Origin: Bacteroidota bacterium
Lineage (GTDB): Bacteria > Bacteroidota > Bacteroidia > Chitinophagales > Chitinophagaceae
Assembly: GCA_016868775.1 (NCBI GenBank)
Contig: VGFT01000005.1
Coordinates: forward strand, 62,001 to 126,000
Reading direction: 5' to 3'
Length of the DNA stretch: 64,000 nt
The notes under the pieces are model-generated. The model was given only the letters and a program-made list of their open reading frames with translations. It had not been told where the DNA came from and ran no database searches. The translations under genes and the position numbers were made by a program. Every line of letters starts with the position of its first letter. Position 1 is the first letter of the stretch. This document shows, in pieces, positions 9,699-18,716 of this stretch.

Positions 9699-10244
9699 TC
9701 AACTATTTTTTTTCAGTCGCTCCTGCAGCCATTTTTTGGCCCGGGCATATTGCGATTTACTGGTTCCCTCACTGATCCCCAACTGCTGGGCGATCTCGCC
9801 GTGGTTGTAGCCCTCTACGGCATACAGGTTAAAGACCGTTCGGTAACCAACGGGCAGTTCCTGGATCAAGGCACTCAGTTCTTTTGCCTCGAGTTGGGTG
9901 ACCCCGGTTTCCTGTAAACTAGGCTCCTGTGGAGGTGTCTCTTGCTCCAATGAAACCAAGGGTTTTATCCGTCTGAAATGCTCAATGGCGGTGTTTACGA
10001 TGATGCGCCTTGCCCAGCCCTCGAAGGATCCCTCGCTCCGGTAGGTCGAGAGCTTTTGGAACAATTTGATAAATCCTTCCTGCAGAATATCCTCTGCAGC
10101 CTCTCGGTCGGATGCATACCGCAAGCAAACGGCAAAGAGGCGGGGGGATAACCACCGATACAATTGCTCCTCCGCGCGGTGATCATTCACCAAACAGCCG
10201 TTAATCAAGTCGCTCAAAGGCACCGGAGGGTTGCTTTCCATCAA
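9699..10244 (-). CDS. ECF RNA polymerase sigma factor
   Basis: A 181-aa sigma-70 family protein with region 2 (LYRWLSPRLFAVCLRYASDREAAEDILQEGFIKLF, then GSFEGWARRIIVNTAIEHFRR) and region 4 (LPVGYRTVFNLYAVEGYNHGEIAQQLGISEGTSKSQYARAKKWL). It redirects RNA polymerase to a small regulon in response to an envelope or other signal. It overlaps the end of rdgB by 4 bp and abuts the putative membrane anti-sigma gene downstream, so the three are likely co-transcribed. Its target promoters cannot be told from this window. Confidence 0.92.
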   Translation of the reverse strand: MMESNPPVPLSDLINGCLVNDHRAEEQLYRWLSPRLFAVCLRYASDREAAEDILQEGFIKLFQKLSTYRSEGSFEGWARRIIVNTAIEHFRRIKPLVSLEQETPPQEPSLQETGVTQLEAKELSALIQELPVGYRTVFNLYAVEGYNHGEIAQQLGISEGTSKSQYARAKKWLQERLKKNS

Positions 10245-10831
10245 CTTGATTTTTGCCCCTGACGTAAAAAATCGATCAATTGTTGCACCGCTTTTTTTCG
10301 ATGACTGAATCTATTTTTATCAGTCAGACTCAGTTCTGCAAAGGTCTTATCCGCCCCATCGGGCTGAAAGATCGGGTCGTAGCCAAATCCCCCGTTGCCT
10401 TGAGGCGCCGTAAGCAGCGTCCCCTCACAAACCCCGGAGAAGAACTTTTCTTGTCCCGCCCAGACCAGACAAATGATCGTCTGAAAATATGCCTTGCGGT
10501 CTGTAGCACCGACCATTTCCTGAAGGACCCGCTCAATGTTATCGGCATCGTTTCGATGATTGCCGGCATAGTGTGCACTATGAACCCCAGGCCTTCCTTC
10601 CAAGGCGGTTACAAAAAGTCCGCTGTCCTCACTGAATCCCGCTTGGATTCCGGTGCGCTGCAAGGCGTATTGAATTTTGGCTTGAGCATTTCGTTCCAGG
10701 GTCTCAAACGGTTCCGGTATTTCTTCTTGGAGTCCTGCCTCAACCAAGGTCAGGATTCGAAGATCGTCCGGCAGGAGCGATTGAATCTCCCGAACCTTGT
10801 GGGCGTTATTGGTTGCGAAAAGCATATCCAT
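10241..10831 (-). CDS. rdgB: XTP/dITP diphosphatase (RdgB/HAM1)
   Basis: Cleaves deaminated purine triphosphates (dITP, XTP) to monophosphates, keeping them out of DNA. The 196-aa protein begins with the nucleotide-binding FATNNAHKVREI and carries SEDSGLFV and GRPGVHSAHYAG, plus FGYDPIF, all signature segments. It begins 6 bp after the psi-like gene and overlaps the ECF sigma gene by 4 bp, so it sits in the middle of a tight minus-strand operon. Confidence 0.95.
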   Translation of the reverse strand: MDMLFATNNAHKVREIQSLLPDDLRILTLVEAGLQEEIPEPFETLERNAQAKIQYALQRTGIQAGFSEDSGLFVTALEGRPGVHSAHYAGNHRNDADNIERVLQEMVGATDRKAYFQTIICLVWAGQEKFFSGVCEGTLLTAPQGNGGFGYDPIFQPDGADKTFAELSLTDKNRFSHRKKAVQQLIDFLRQGQKSS

Positions 10832-10837
10832 GCTGTA

Positions 10838-11320
10838 TTAAAGGACGTAGTGGGCTTTGAGTTGCTGCCATAAAACTTTTTTCGCCTCCGGCTGCTGGTC
10901 GAGCTGTTGCAGCGTCAAAGAGGCAAATACCGGAGCACCTTCAAACCGACCTGTAGTAGTTGCTGTGATGACATCGGTCATTCCCAATTGCTCGGGGGTA
11001 GGACCGAAAAGCCACCAGGCCGAGGGGTGAAACCGTTGATGTAATTGCTGTGCTGGTTGACCGGGGGTGTCTTTTAGATTGACAATTCCCACTTCGGACA
11101 AATTCAAATAACAGGCCGTGAGGATGCCGGTCAAAAAGCGCAGCTCCTCATCCGATAAAAATGCCTGCATGGGCTGGTCGACCAGAATCAGAATTTTTTT
11201 GGTGAAGTCGCCTAAAACCGACCAGGTGGGCAAGTCCACAGCGGATTGTTCGCGAACCAACTGCTGTCCATACCAGTCCGCAATCTGTTCCGCCTTCAGC
11301 CGTATCTCGTTGATAGCCAT
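10838..11320 (-). CDS. Conserved hypothetical; possible HolD (DNA pol III psi)-like protein
   Basis: 160 aa, soluble, with no signal peptide. The centre is an alpha/beta segment with KKILILVDQP; the C-terminal third reads PVFASLTLQQLDQQPEAKKVLWQQLKAHY. From memory, the E. coli clamp-loader subunit psi ends in a similar pattern (a short Leu segment, then arginine/alanine helix with ALWQQI). The overall size also matches (psi is about 137 aa). This is weak, unaided similarity and could be chance. It heads the operon with rdgB, a nucleotide-pool gene, which is at least compatible with a replication role. Confidence 0.5.
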   Translation of the reverse strand: MAINEIRLKAEQIADWYGQQLVREQSAVDLPTWSVLGDFTKKILILVDQPMQAFLSDEELRFLTGILTACYLNLSEVGIVNLKDTPGQPAQQLHQRFHPSAWWLFGPTPEQLGMTDVITATTTGRFEGAPVFASLTLQQLDQQPEAKKVLWQQLKAHYVL

Positions 11321-11386
11321 AGTGTCAAAAAGAAACTAATGGGTGTTCGTTTTTTTCGTTTATTTGCCCTTCAAATGTAGTGCAAT

Positions 11387-12454
11387 ATGACTGCTGCGTT
11401 GGATATTTTGCTCACCCGTTCTCTGCATAGTCGGCTGTCCGATTTGGATCTGGATAACATCCCTTTTGGAAAGCATTATACCGATCATATGTTGGAGGTT
11501 GATTTTTTGGATGGGCAGTGGAGGCAACCGGTGATTAAACCCTATCAGCATTTGTCGCTTGCGCCCTCCATGGCTGCATTGCATTATGGACAGGCAATTT
11601 TTGAAGGCATCAAGGCCTATGTGGATGCGGACGGGAATCCGCGGATTTTTCGCCCCTTGGATAATTTTTATCGGTTTAATATTTCTGCCGAGCGAATGCA
11701 GATGCCTGTGGTGCCGGAGGATATTTTCATGGAGGGGATGAAGCAGTTGGTTTCACTCGACCGGGCCTGGATCCCCAACAAAAAGGATCATTCGCTTTAT
11801 ATCCGGCCTTTTATGTTTTCCACCGATGAGTTAATTGGAGTTCGTCCGTCGGATAACTATAAGTTTCTGATCATACTTAGTCCCTCTGGCCCTTACTACA
11901 GCGCCCCCATGCGGATTCACGTGGAGGAGCAATACATTCGGGCCGCACCGGGCGGGGTAGGATATGCCAAGGCCGCCGGAAACTATGGAGCCGCGATGTA
12001 TGCCACGGCACAGGCTCGTAAGCACGGATATGATCAAGTGTTGTGGATGGATGGGCTGGAGCGCAAGTATGTGCAGGAGTGTGGCACTATGAATGTTTTT
12101 TTTATCATTGGCGATACCGCGATCACGCCCAGTTTGGAACAAGGAACGATCTTGAATGGGGTTACCCGTCAATCCGTCATTACCCTGCTTCAAGAGGCTC
12201 ATTTGCGGGTAGAGGAGCGACCACTGAGTTTGGATGAGATCGTGGAGGCCTACGACCAAGGTACCCTCAAAGAAGTTTTTGGCACCGGTACGGCTGCCAC
12301 CATCTCCCTGATCAAGGAATTGGCTTGTCGGGAACGAGAGCTGACCTTTGAGGTAGAAAAATGGCAATACGCACCTGCCATCAAACAGAAGCTGATGGAT
12401 ATTCGGGCGGGCCGTATACCGGACTTGCACGGGTGGATGATGCCGGTGGGTTGA
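11387..12454 (+). CDS. ilvE: Branched-chain amino acid aminotransferase
   Basis: PLP-dependent fold-type IV aminotransferase of 355 aa that makes Leu, Ile and Val from their 2-oxo acids and glutamate. Recognisable segments are YGQAIFEGIKAY, the lysine-bearing GYAKAAGNYGAAMYA, YVQECGTMNVFFI, and EVFGTGTAATI near the C-terminus. Its length and order match the longer eukaryote-like branched-chain aminotransferases. The gene stands alone, divergent from the psi-like/rdgB operon, and ends in a strong intrinsic terminator. Confidence 0.95.
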   Translation: MTAALDILLTRSLHSRLSDLDLDNIPFGKHYTDHMLEVDFLDGQWRQPVIKPYQHLSLAPSMAALHYGQAIFEGIKAYVDADGNPRIFRPLDNFYRFNISAERMQMPVVPEDIFMEGMKQLVSLDRAWIPNKKDHSLYIRPFMFSTDELIGVRPSDNYKFLIILSPSGPYYSAPMRIHVEEQYIRAAPGGVGYAKAAGNYGAAMYATAQARKHGYDQVLWMDGLERKYVQECGTMNVFFIIGDTAITPSLEQGTILNGVTRQSVITLLQEAHLRVEERPLSLDEIVEAYDQGTLKEVFGTGTAATISLIKELACRERELTFEVEKWQYAPAIKQKLMDIRAGRIPDLHGWMMPVG

Positions 12455-12503
12455 TCGGCCGGATGTCGTTTTTCTCAAAAAGGTGGGGAACTCGTTAATA
12501 ATC

Positions 12504-12527
12504 AGGGGGTATTGCCCCCTTTTTTTT
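12504..12527 (+). terminator. Intrinsic terminator after ilvE
   Basis: AGGGGG pairs with CCCCCT across a five-base loop (TATTG), followed directly by eight T. It separates ilvE from the rpsL promoter just downstream. Confidence 0.85.
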
Positions 12528-12537
12528 AGCCCGTTTT

Positions 12538-12569
12538 TTTGGTGATTCGCCCCCTTGCCGTTACCTTTG
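12538..12569 (+). promoter_or_regulatory. Predicted Bacteroidota promoter of rpsL-rpsG
   Basis: TTTG at 12538-12541 and TACCTTTG at 12562-12569 are separated by 20 bp, an exact match to the Bacteroidota housekeeping pattern TTTG-N19-21-TAnnTTTG. It lies 24 bp before the rpsL ATG. Confidence 0.75.
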
Positions 12570-12593
12570 CCTCCCCAAAAACAAGGGATTCGA

Positions 12594-12974
12594 ATGCCTA
12601 CTATTCAACAACTGGTTAGAAAAGGACGTGAGATCATTCGGGCCAAGAGTAAATCCCGCGCCCTGGATCAATGTCCCCAACGTCGCGGAGTTTGTACCCG
12701 TGTCTACACGACCACTCCCAAAAAGCCCAACTCCGCACTTCGTAAAGTGGCCAAGGTTCGCCTGACCAACAAAGTCGAGGTGATCGCATATATCCCCGGA
12801 GAGGGACACAATTTGCAGGAACACTCCATCGTACTCATTCGCGGGGGTCGTGTGAAAGACCTCCCCGGAGTTCGTTATCACATTGTTCGGGGATCCTTGG
12901 ATACGGCCGGTGTGAAAGACCGTAAGCAGAGCCGTTCCAAATACGGAACCAAACGCGAAAAAGCCAAGAAATAA
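12594..12974 (+). CDS. rpsL: 30S ribosomal protein S12
   Basis: 126 aa; decoding-centre protein of the small subunit. It starts [13 protein letters not shown] and carries the invariant [18 protein letters not shown] and [17 protein letters not shown] loops. Both lysines at which streptomycin-resistance substitutions usually occur are the wild-type residue. The track start at 12555 adds 13 residues foreign to S12; the ATG at 12594 is used. rpsG follows after 22 bp. Unlike the usual str operon, fusA does not follow. Confidence 0.98.
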   Translation: MPTIQQLVRKGREIIRAKSKSRALDQCPQRRGVCTRVYTTTPKKPNSALRKVAKVRLTNKVEVIAYIPGEGHNLQEHSIVLIRGGRVKDLPGVRYHIVRGSLDTAGVKDRKQSRSKYGTKREKAKK

Positions 12975-12996
12975 CTTATTCAATATCTGATACGCC

Positions 12997-13464
12997 ATGC
13001 GGAAAGCACAAGCCAAGAAACTTCCTCTCGCACCCGACCCCAAATTCAGTGACAAGCTTGTTACCCGTTTTGTCAACAACTTGATGTGGCAAGGAAAGAA
13101 AAGTGTAGCCTTTACCATTTTTTACGATGCGCTGGACAAAGTAGCCAAGCAAACCAGCGAAGATGGCTACGAAGTATGGAAGCGGGCCTTGGCCAACGTT
13201 TCTCCCTCTGTTGAGGTGCGCAGCCGTCGTATTGGCGGAGCAACCTTCCAGATTCCTTCGGAGGTTCGTCCCGATCGTAAGATCTCCCTCAGCATTAAAT
13301 GGTTGATCCGTTACAGCCGCGAGCGCAACGGCCGCAGCATGGCCGACAAACTGGCCAACGAGATCGTAGCCGCTAGCAAAGGTGAAGGGGCTGCTTTCAA
13401 AAAGAAAGAAGATACGCACCGGATGGCCGAAGCCAATAAGGCATTCGCCCACTTCCGAGTATAA
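12997..13464 (+). CDS. rpsG: 30S ribosomal protein S7
   Basis: 155 aa; primary 16S rRNA-binding protein that nucleates assembly of the small-subunit head. Signature segments are [17 protein letters not shown], the beta-hairpin region [21 protein letters not shown] and the C-terminal AFAHFRV. It is the last gene of this two-gene unit, since a terminator follows within 20 bp and the next gene, icd, is on the other strand. Confidence 0.98.
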   Translation: MRKAQAKKLPLAPDPKFSDKLVTRFVNNLMWQGKKSVAFTIFYDALDKVAKQTSEDGYEVWKRALANVSPSVEVRSRRIGGATFQIPSEVRPDRKISLSIKWLIRYSRERNGRSMADKLANEIVAASKGEGAAFKKKEDTHRMAEANKAFAHFRV

Positions 13465-13484
13465 CCGATCTGAACAGATTACAA

Positions 13485-13509
13485 GCCGTCCAGTGGACGG
13501 CTTTTTTTT
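13485..13509 (+). terminator. Intrinsic terminator after rpsG
   Basis: GCCGTCC pairs with GGACGGC over a three-base loop and is followed by eight T. It ends the rpsL-rpsG transcript before fusA could be reached in a normal str operon. Confidence 0.9.
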
Positions 13510-13515
13510 GCGCAT

Positions 13516-13538
13516 AAAAAAGGCCCGCGATGCGGGCC
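13516..13538 (-). terminator. Intrinsic terminator of icd (minus strand)
   Basis: On the minus strand GGCCCGC pairs with GCGGGCC across a three-base loop and is followed by six T. It sits 24 bp beyond the icd stop codon, back to back with the rpsG terminator. Confidence 0.88.
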
Positions 13539-13561
13539 GGTATCGTTGCGTCGAATGTGCG

Positions 13562-14794
13562 CTATTTCAATTTCTTTTTCAGGTTCTGATCGATGGCTTC
13601 CAGAAATTCCTCGGTGTATAGGTAATGTTCGCCGTGTTTGACCTTGTTGCCGTGTATGCAGACGGCCAGGTCTTTGGTCATCTTACCTTCTTCCACGGTT
13701 TCAATACAAACGCTTTCCAGTGTCTGACAAAAATCGATCAGTGCCTGGTTATTATCCAATTTTCCCCGGAAGGCCAAGCCACGGGTCCAGGCAAAGATGC
13801 TGGCAATGGGATTGGTGGAGGTGGGTTTACTGGCCTGGTGATCGCGGTAGTGGCGGGTAACGGTACCATGTGCGGCCTCGGCCTCCATGGTTTGTCCGTC
13901 GGGTGTGATCAGCACCGAGGTCATCAGTCCCAAGGACCCAAATCCCTGCGCCACGGTGTCGCTTTGCACGTCGCCGTCGTAATTTTTACAGGCCCATACA
14001 AAATTCCCGTTCCATTTCAGGGCGGAGGCCACCATGTCATCGATCAGGCGGTGCTCATATACGATACCTGCTTCTTCAAAGGCCGATTTGAATTCTTTAT
14101 CGTAAATCTCTTGGAAGATATCCTTGAAACGTCCGTCGTATTTTTTGAGGATTGTGTTCTTGGTAGAAAGATACAGCGGCCATTTTTTACTCAAAGCCAT
14201 ATTGAAGCAGCTACGGGCAAATCCGCTAATGCTCTCGTCGGTATTGTACATGCTCATGGCCACCCCATCTGCTTTGAAGTTGAACACTTCGAAAGTTTGC
14301 GGGGCACTGCCGTCTTCGGGCGTGAAGGTCATGGTCAGTTTTCCTTTTCCTTTGATGACGGTATCGGTGGCGCGGTATTGATCGCCAAAGGCATGGCGGC
14401 CCACGATGATGGGGGCGGTCCAGTTTGTTACCAGCCGGGGAATGTTACTGATCACGATGGGTTCCCGAAAAACGGTGCCGTCCAAAATATTGCGGATGGT
14501 TCCGTTCGGACTCTTCCACATTTGTTTCAATCCGAATTCTTTTACCCTGGCCTCATCGGGGGTGATGGTGGCGCATTTGATGCCCACGCCGTGTTGCTTG
14601 ATGGCATTTGCCGAATCGATGGTCACCTGATCGTTGGTCTTGTCCCGGTTCTCCATACCGAGATCAAAGTATTTAATATCTACTTCGAGATAGGGGAGGA
14701 TGAGTTTTTGTTTGATGAAGGACCAGATGATGCGGGTCATTTCATCGCCATCTAACTCTACGACGGGCTTGGCTACGTGGATCTTGGCGGGCAT
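13562..14794 (-). CDS. icd: NADP-dependent isocitrate dehydrogenase (eukaryote-type)
   Basis: Oxidative decarboxylation of isocitrate to 2-oxoglutarate in the TCA cycle, making NADPH. The 410-aa protein begins [24 protein letters not shown] and contains the substrate motif KSPNGTIRN, then [22 protein letters not shown] and [12 protein letters not shown]. This is the homodimeric type shared with mitochondrial/cytosolic IDH rather than the E. coli type. A single gene flanked by its own terminator. The 376-aa open frame on the opposite strand (13625-14755) is a shadow. Confidence 0.96.
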   Translation of the reverse strand: MPAKIHVAKPVVELDGDEMTRIIWSFIKQKLILPYLEVDIKYFDLGMENRDKTNDQVTIDSANAIKQHGVGIKCATITPDEARVKEFGLKQMWKSPNGTIRNILDGTVFREPIVISNIPRLVTNWTAPIIVGRHAFGDQYRATDTVIKGKGKLTMTFTPEDGSAPQTFEVFNFKADGVAMSMYNTDESISGFARSCFNMALSKKWPLYLSTKNTILKKYDGRFKDIFQEIYDKEFKSAFEEAGIVYEHRLIDDMVASALKWNGNFVWACKNYDGDVQSDTVAQGFGSLGLMTSVLITPDGQTMEAEAAHGTVTRHYRDHQASKPTSTNPIASIFAWTRGLAFRGKLDNNQALIDFCQTLESVCIETVEEGKMTKDLAVCIHGNKVKHGEHYLYTEEFLEAIDQNLKKKLK

Positions 14795-14858
14795 GTGCGG
14801 ATGAAATTTTTAGTGAAAGTAAGGTCCGTAAAGGTATCCATTTTAGGGCGATTGGTCC

Positions 14859-15683
14859 TTAGCCCAGCGATACATCAAGAATCATCATCACCAAAAAACC
14901 GGCAATGAATCCGAGTACTGAGCGATCTGTGTATTTGTCCCGTTGCGTTTCCGGGATCACTTCCTCCACCACCACGAAGATCATGGCGCCCGCCGCAAAA
15001 GCCAGGGCAAAAGGCAGCAGGGGTTCAATGTAGATCACGGCAAATGCCCCGATCACCCCGGCAAGGGGCTCTACGATCGCAGAGAGTTGTCCGTACCAAA
15101 AACTGCGAAGTCGACTCACGCCTTGTCGGCGCAAAGGCATGGAGACGGCTATGCCCTCCGGAAAATTTTGTATAGCAATGCCGATGGCCAGGGTGATGGC
15201 CCCTGCATAGGTGGCATGTTCTACGCCTAAATAGGCAGCTCCGAAAAGCACGCCCACGGCCAGTCCCTCTGGAATATTATGCAACGTGATTGCCAAGATC
15301 AGCAATGTCGTACGGTGTAAATTGCTCTGGACGCCTTCTTTTTCTTCGATCCCGAAATTCAGGTGCAAGTGGGGCATGAATCGGTCCAGGAAAAAAATAA
15401 ATAACGAACCGGCACCAAAACCCACGGCGGCCGGCATCCAGCTCCAGCCGGGGTATAACCGCTCGGAGATTTCAATGGAGGGTGCCAGCAACGACCAGAA
15501 GCTGGCAGCGACCATCACGCCTCCGGTAAACCCCAGCATGGGATCGAGAACGGATCGGTTCATGGTTTTGAAGAAGAAGACCATGGCCGCGCCCAGCGCT
15601 GTAACGAACCAGGTGAAGGTGGTGGCCAGCAGAGCCGACCAAAGCGGTCCGATCTGTTGGCTGAATTCCAGGATTTTTTCCAT
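14859..15683 (-). CDS. ZIP family metal transporter
   Basis: About 274 aa with eight predicted membrane segments. The metal-binding HNIPEGLAVGV in segment IV and NFPEGIAVSMPL in segment V, together with the late EEVIPE, are hallmarks of the ZupT/GufA branch, which imports Zn2+ and other divalent ions into the cytosol. The track start at 15758 adds 25 unrelated residues; MEKILEFSQQ at 15683 is preferred, and a TATTTTTG box lies 7 nt before it. It is upstream of icd on the same strand with a 64-bp gap. Confidence 0.9.
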   Translation of the reverse strand: MEKILEFSQQIGPLWSALLATTFTWFVTALGAAMVFFFKTMNRSVLDPMLGFTGGVMVAASFWSLLAPSIEISERLYPGWSWMPAAVGFGAGSLFIFFLDRFMPHLHLNFGIEEKEGVQSNLHRTTLLILAITLHNIPEGLAVGVLFGAAYLGVEHATYAGAITLAIGIAIQNFPEGIAVSMPLRRQGVSRLRSFWYGQLSAIVEPLAGVIGAFAVIYIEPLLPFALAFAAGAMIFVVVEEVIPETQRDKYTDRSVLGFIAGFLVMMILDVSLG

Positions 15684-15849
15684 GTCTAAGCAAAAATACG
15701 CGATTGGAAATTGGAAGGAGCCTCGATTGTTCCCGAGTTTTGAGTAGAAACAAAACAATTCATGCGTTATTCACCAGGGTCAGCACACCGGACATCTATG
15801 AATTGGGATAAACCTCCTATCTTGCGACTTCGTTTAAAATCAACACATT

Positions 15850-17505
15850 ATGGCGTTTCATGACTTTGCGGTGCCCTACGCGATCGATGCCCGGTATTCG
15901 CAGCGGGTGGCTTATTTTTCGATGGAGTTTGCCATTCATCAGCCGCTTAAGATCTACAGCGGTGGGCTTGGGTTTCTCGCCGGTTCGCATCTGCGCAGTG
16001 CCTATGAGCTCAAGCAAAACCTGATCGGAATCGGGATTTTGTGGAAATATGGCTATTACGATCAGGAGCGCAATCAGGACCAAACCCTCAACGTTGCCTG
16101 GAACGAGAAGCAGTATAGTTTTCTGGAGGAAACGGGGATCAAATTTCAGATCACCATTCACGAGCATCCGGTGTGGGTGAAAGCGTTGTATCTGAATCCC
16201 GAGACATTCAAGTCGGCTCCGTTGTTTCTTTTGTCGACCGACCTCCCCGAAAACGATTACGTTTCTCAGACCATCACGCATCGTCTCTACGATGCCAATG
16301 TAGCCACCAAGGTGGCCCAGTTCATTTTGCTTGGCGTGGGTGGCGCGAAATTGGTTGACCTGTTAAATTTTCAACCCGATCGGTATCACCTGAATGAGGC
16401 GCACGGACTCTCCGCCGCCTTCTATCTCTACCAGAAATATAACCGTCAATTGGCGGAGGTAACGAAGCGGCTGGTCTTTACTACCCATACGCCGGAAGAA
16501 GCCGGAAACGAGAAGCATGATATTTATCTCTGTCATAAAATGAGTTATTTCTGTGGACTCACCGTGGAGGAGGTCAAACAACTTTATCAGCACGACAGCG
16601 ATGATTTCAATCATTCTCTCGCTGCCCTACGATTTGCCCGGTTGGCCAATGGTGTTTCTCGGTTGCACGGGGAGGTTTCGCGTGCGATGTGGAGTAAATA
16701 CAGCCATATTTGTCCGATTCTCTCCATCACCAACGCCCAGAATTGGCGGTATTGGGCCGATAAGCAATTGTATCGTTTTATGGAGGCGGGTGATGATTAC
16801 GGGATCTACGACCGGAAAAAATACTTGAAGAAACGCGCCTTTGAGATCGTGGCCGACCAAACCGGAAAGATTTTCAATCCCGATGTCTTTACGATCGTCT
16901 GGGCGCGTCGTTTCGCCGGATACAAGCGGGCGGGATTGCTTACGCGCGACGAAAAACGATTTGCCAAACTCTTGAGCAATTCAAAACATCCGGTTCAGCT
17001 CATATGGGCCGGGAAACCTTATCCGGTCGACCATCCGGCCATCAGCGAGTTCAACGAATTGGTGCACATCAGTCGCCAGCACAAGAACATGGCTGTTTTG
17101 ATCGGCTATGAACTTACCTTGTCCAAACGGCTCAAGCAGGCAGCCGATTGTTGGCTGAACAATCCCCGCGTACCCCGCGAGGCATCCGGCACCAGTGGCA
17201 TGACGGCTTCTATGAATGGGGCAGTCAATTTTTCGACCGATGATGGCTGGATCCCGGAGTTCATCAATCACGGGCACAATGGGTTTGTGGTGCCCAAGGT
17301 CGATTACGATTCCATACACGTTCACGAGCAAGATGAATACGATCTCGATACGATTTATGATATCCTGGAAACGCAGATCCTACCGTTGTACTATGAGAAC
17401 TACGGGGTCTGGCGTGAGGTCATGAAAAATGGCATGCGCGATGTCCGTTATCCGTTCGAGAGCAACCGCATGGCGCACGAGTACTACGATCTGCTCTATA
17501 AATGA
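15850..17505 (+). CDS. Alpha-glucan phosphorylase-like GT-B protein lacking the PLP lysine
   Basis: 551 aa, clearly related to the short alpha-glucan phosphorylases (GT35-like): YFSMEFAIHQPLKIYSGGLGFLAGSHL, HLNEAHGLSAAF, VFTTHTPEEAGNE and VWARRFAGYKRAGLL are all present. In phosphorylases the PLP-binding Lys sits in EASGT-x-x-M-K; here the segment reads EASGTSGMTASMNG, with Thr at about residue 452. A true PLP-dependent phosphorylase is therefore doubtful, and a retaining glucosyltransferase or a maltodextrin/glycogen-binding role is possible. A GH13 lipoprotein gene lies close by, beyond convergent ispH. Confidence 0.75.
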   Translation: MAFHDFAVPYAIDARYSQRVAYFSMEFAIHQPLKIYSGGLGFLAGSHLRSAYELKQNLIGIGILWKYGYYDQERNQDQTLNVAWNEKQYSFLEETGIKFQITIHEHPVWVKALYLNPETFKSAPLFLLSTDLPENDYVSQTITHRLYDANVATKVAQFILLGVGGAKLVDLLNFQPDRYHLNEAHGLSAAFYLYQKYNRQLAEVTKRLVFTTHTPEEAGNEKHDIYLCHKMSYFCGLTVEEVKQLYQHDSDDFNHSLAALRFARLANGVSRLHGEVSRAMWSKYSHICPILSITNAQNWRYWADKQLYRFMEAGDDYGIYDRKKYLKKRAFEIVADQTGKIFNPDVFTIVWARRFAGYKRAGLLTRDEKRFAKLLSNSKHPVQLIWAGKPYPVDHPAISEFNELVHISRQHKNMAVLIGYELTLSKRLKQAADCWLNNPRVPREASGTSGMTASMNGAVNFSTDDGWIPEFINHGHNGFVVPKVDYDSIHVHEQDEYDLDTIYDILETQILPLYYENYGVWREVMKNGMRDVRYPFESNRMAHEYYDLLYK

Positions 17506-17512
17506 GTTGGGG

Positions 17513-18712
17513 TCAGGCCCACTGATCGTATGGCAGGGAGCTGTCAAAAAATCCGGCCAGTTTCTCCAGGATCCGTTCCACCAGTGCATCCGGACAAGAC
17601 GCACCGCTGGTGATCAAAATCCGCAGAGGTCTTTTCTCCGAAAGGAAGGGCTCGGTGATTTTTTCTACGCCTTCAAAAAAATCAAAGTGGTGAACGCGGT
17701 GTCGACTTTCGATGCGATCCGGTCCGTCGATGTAATAAGTGGGCAATTTCTCGGCACAAAGTTCGAACAGGTGAGAGGTGTTGGAAGAATTGTAGCCACC
17801 CACGACCAATGCAAGATCTGCCGGTGTCTCCAGCATTCCCAAGACAGCAGATTGATTGTCGCTGGTGGCATAGCAAAGCGTATCACGGGTATCGGCTATG
17901 GCATCGGGATCGGAATATTGTTTGCGCACTTCCTCTTTCAGGTAATCGGCGATGCCTTGTGTGTCGGAGGCCAGCATGGTCGTTTGGTTGACGACGCCGA
18001 TCCTTTTCAGGTCGCGTTCGATCTGAAATCCGGCGGAATATTGGTTTTCGAATTCCTGTTCAAATTCCGATTGGGAAGCTTCCATTCGGATATACCGTGC
18101 CAGCCGCTCGGCTTGGGAACGATCTTTGATCACGAGGGCCGGACCATGGACGGCGGCATGGGAGAAAGTGGCGCGTGTTTCTTCGTGACTCGGTTTGCCG
18201 TGAATGATGATGGTGTACTGTTTTTGGGCAATCGATTCGCTTCGGTTCCAAACCTTTTCCACAAAGGGGCAGGTGGTGTTGTAGGATTCCAGCTGGATGC
18301 CAATTGCGCGCAGGCGACTTTCGATCTCCAGAGTGGTTCCAAAGGCAGGTATGAGAACGATGTCGTCGGCGCGAAGCGTTTCAAACGGAATGAGTTGTTT
18401 TCCCTTGGTGTCTTGGAGAAATCGAATCCCCCGGGAGGTGAGGTCGGCATTGACCAAGGGATTGTGGATCATCTCGCTGAGTAAAAAGATTCGATTGTTT
18501 GGGTGTTGTTCGAGCGTTCGAAAGGCAATCTCGATCGCATTTTCGACCCCGTAGCAAAACCCAAAATGCCGCGCGAGGTAAATCTGTAGGGGACCTAGGT
18601 CCAATACCGTAGGGGTAAAGTCTTTCTTGAGTTTGTCGGCAGCTTTACGTTGCTGTTTGATCGCGCTGATCAGGGGACTTCGATAAAAAGGAGGCACTTC
18701 AAAACTGCGCAT
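17513..18712 (-). CDS. ispH: 4-hydroxy-3-methylbut-2-enyl diphosphate reductase
   Basis: Last enzyme of the MEP isoprenoid pathway, a [4Fe-4S] reductase giving IPP and DMAPP. Three cluster cysteines are visible in HFGFCYGV, YNTTCPFVEKVW and SGASCPDALVE, with the catalytic Glu region HGKPSHEETRAT and the substrate-binding NSSNTSHL. At 399 aa it is the longer cyanobacteria/plant-like form, with about 50 residues before the first Cys. The 609-aa track ORF extends over the divergent amylase gene; the ATG at 18712 (MRSFEVPP) is chosen, with TATCTTTG only 4 nt upstream. Confidence 0.95.
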   Translation of the reverse strand: MRSFEVPPFYRSPLISAIKQQRKAADKLKKDFTPTVLDLGPLQIYLARHFGFCYGVENAIEIAFRTLEQHPNNRIFLLSEMIHNPLVNADLTSRGIRFLQDTKGKQLIPFETLRADDIVLIPAFGTTLEIESRLRAIGIQLESYNTTCPFVEKVWNRSESIAQKQYTIIIHGKPSHEETRATFSHAAVHGPALVIKDRSQAERLARYIRMEASQSEFEQEFENQYSAGFQIERDLKRIGVVNQTTMLASDTQGIADYLKEEVRKQYSDPDAIADTRDTLCYATSDNQSAVLGMLETPADLALVVGGYNSSNTSHLFELCAEKLPTYYIDGPDRIESRHRVHHFDFFEGVEKITEPFLSEKRPLRILITSGASCPDALVERILEKLAGFFDSSLPYDQWA

Positions 18713-18716
18713 GGGA

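Noticed and set aside
10280-10873. 197-aa ORF antisense to rdgB
   Set aside because: rdgB motifs are intact on the minus strand; no domain is visible in the antisense frame.
12561-13118. 185-aa minus-strand ORF over rpsL
   Set aside because: Complement of a highly conserved ribosomal gene; shadow frame.
13625-14755. 376-aa open frame antisense to icd
   Set aside because: icd on the other strand is full length with all motifs; the antisense translation is His/Gly-rich with no recognisable domain and is a codon-bias shadow.
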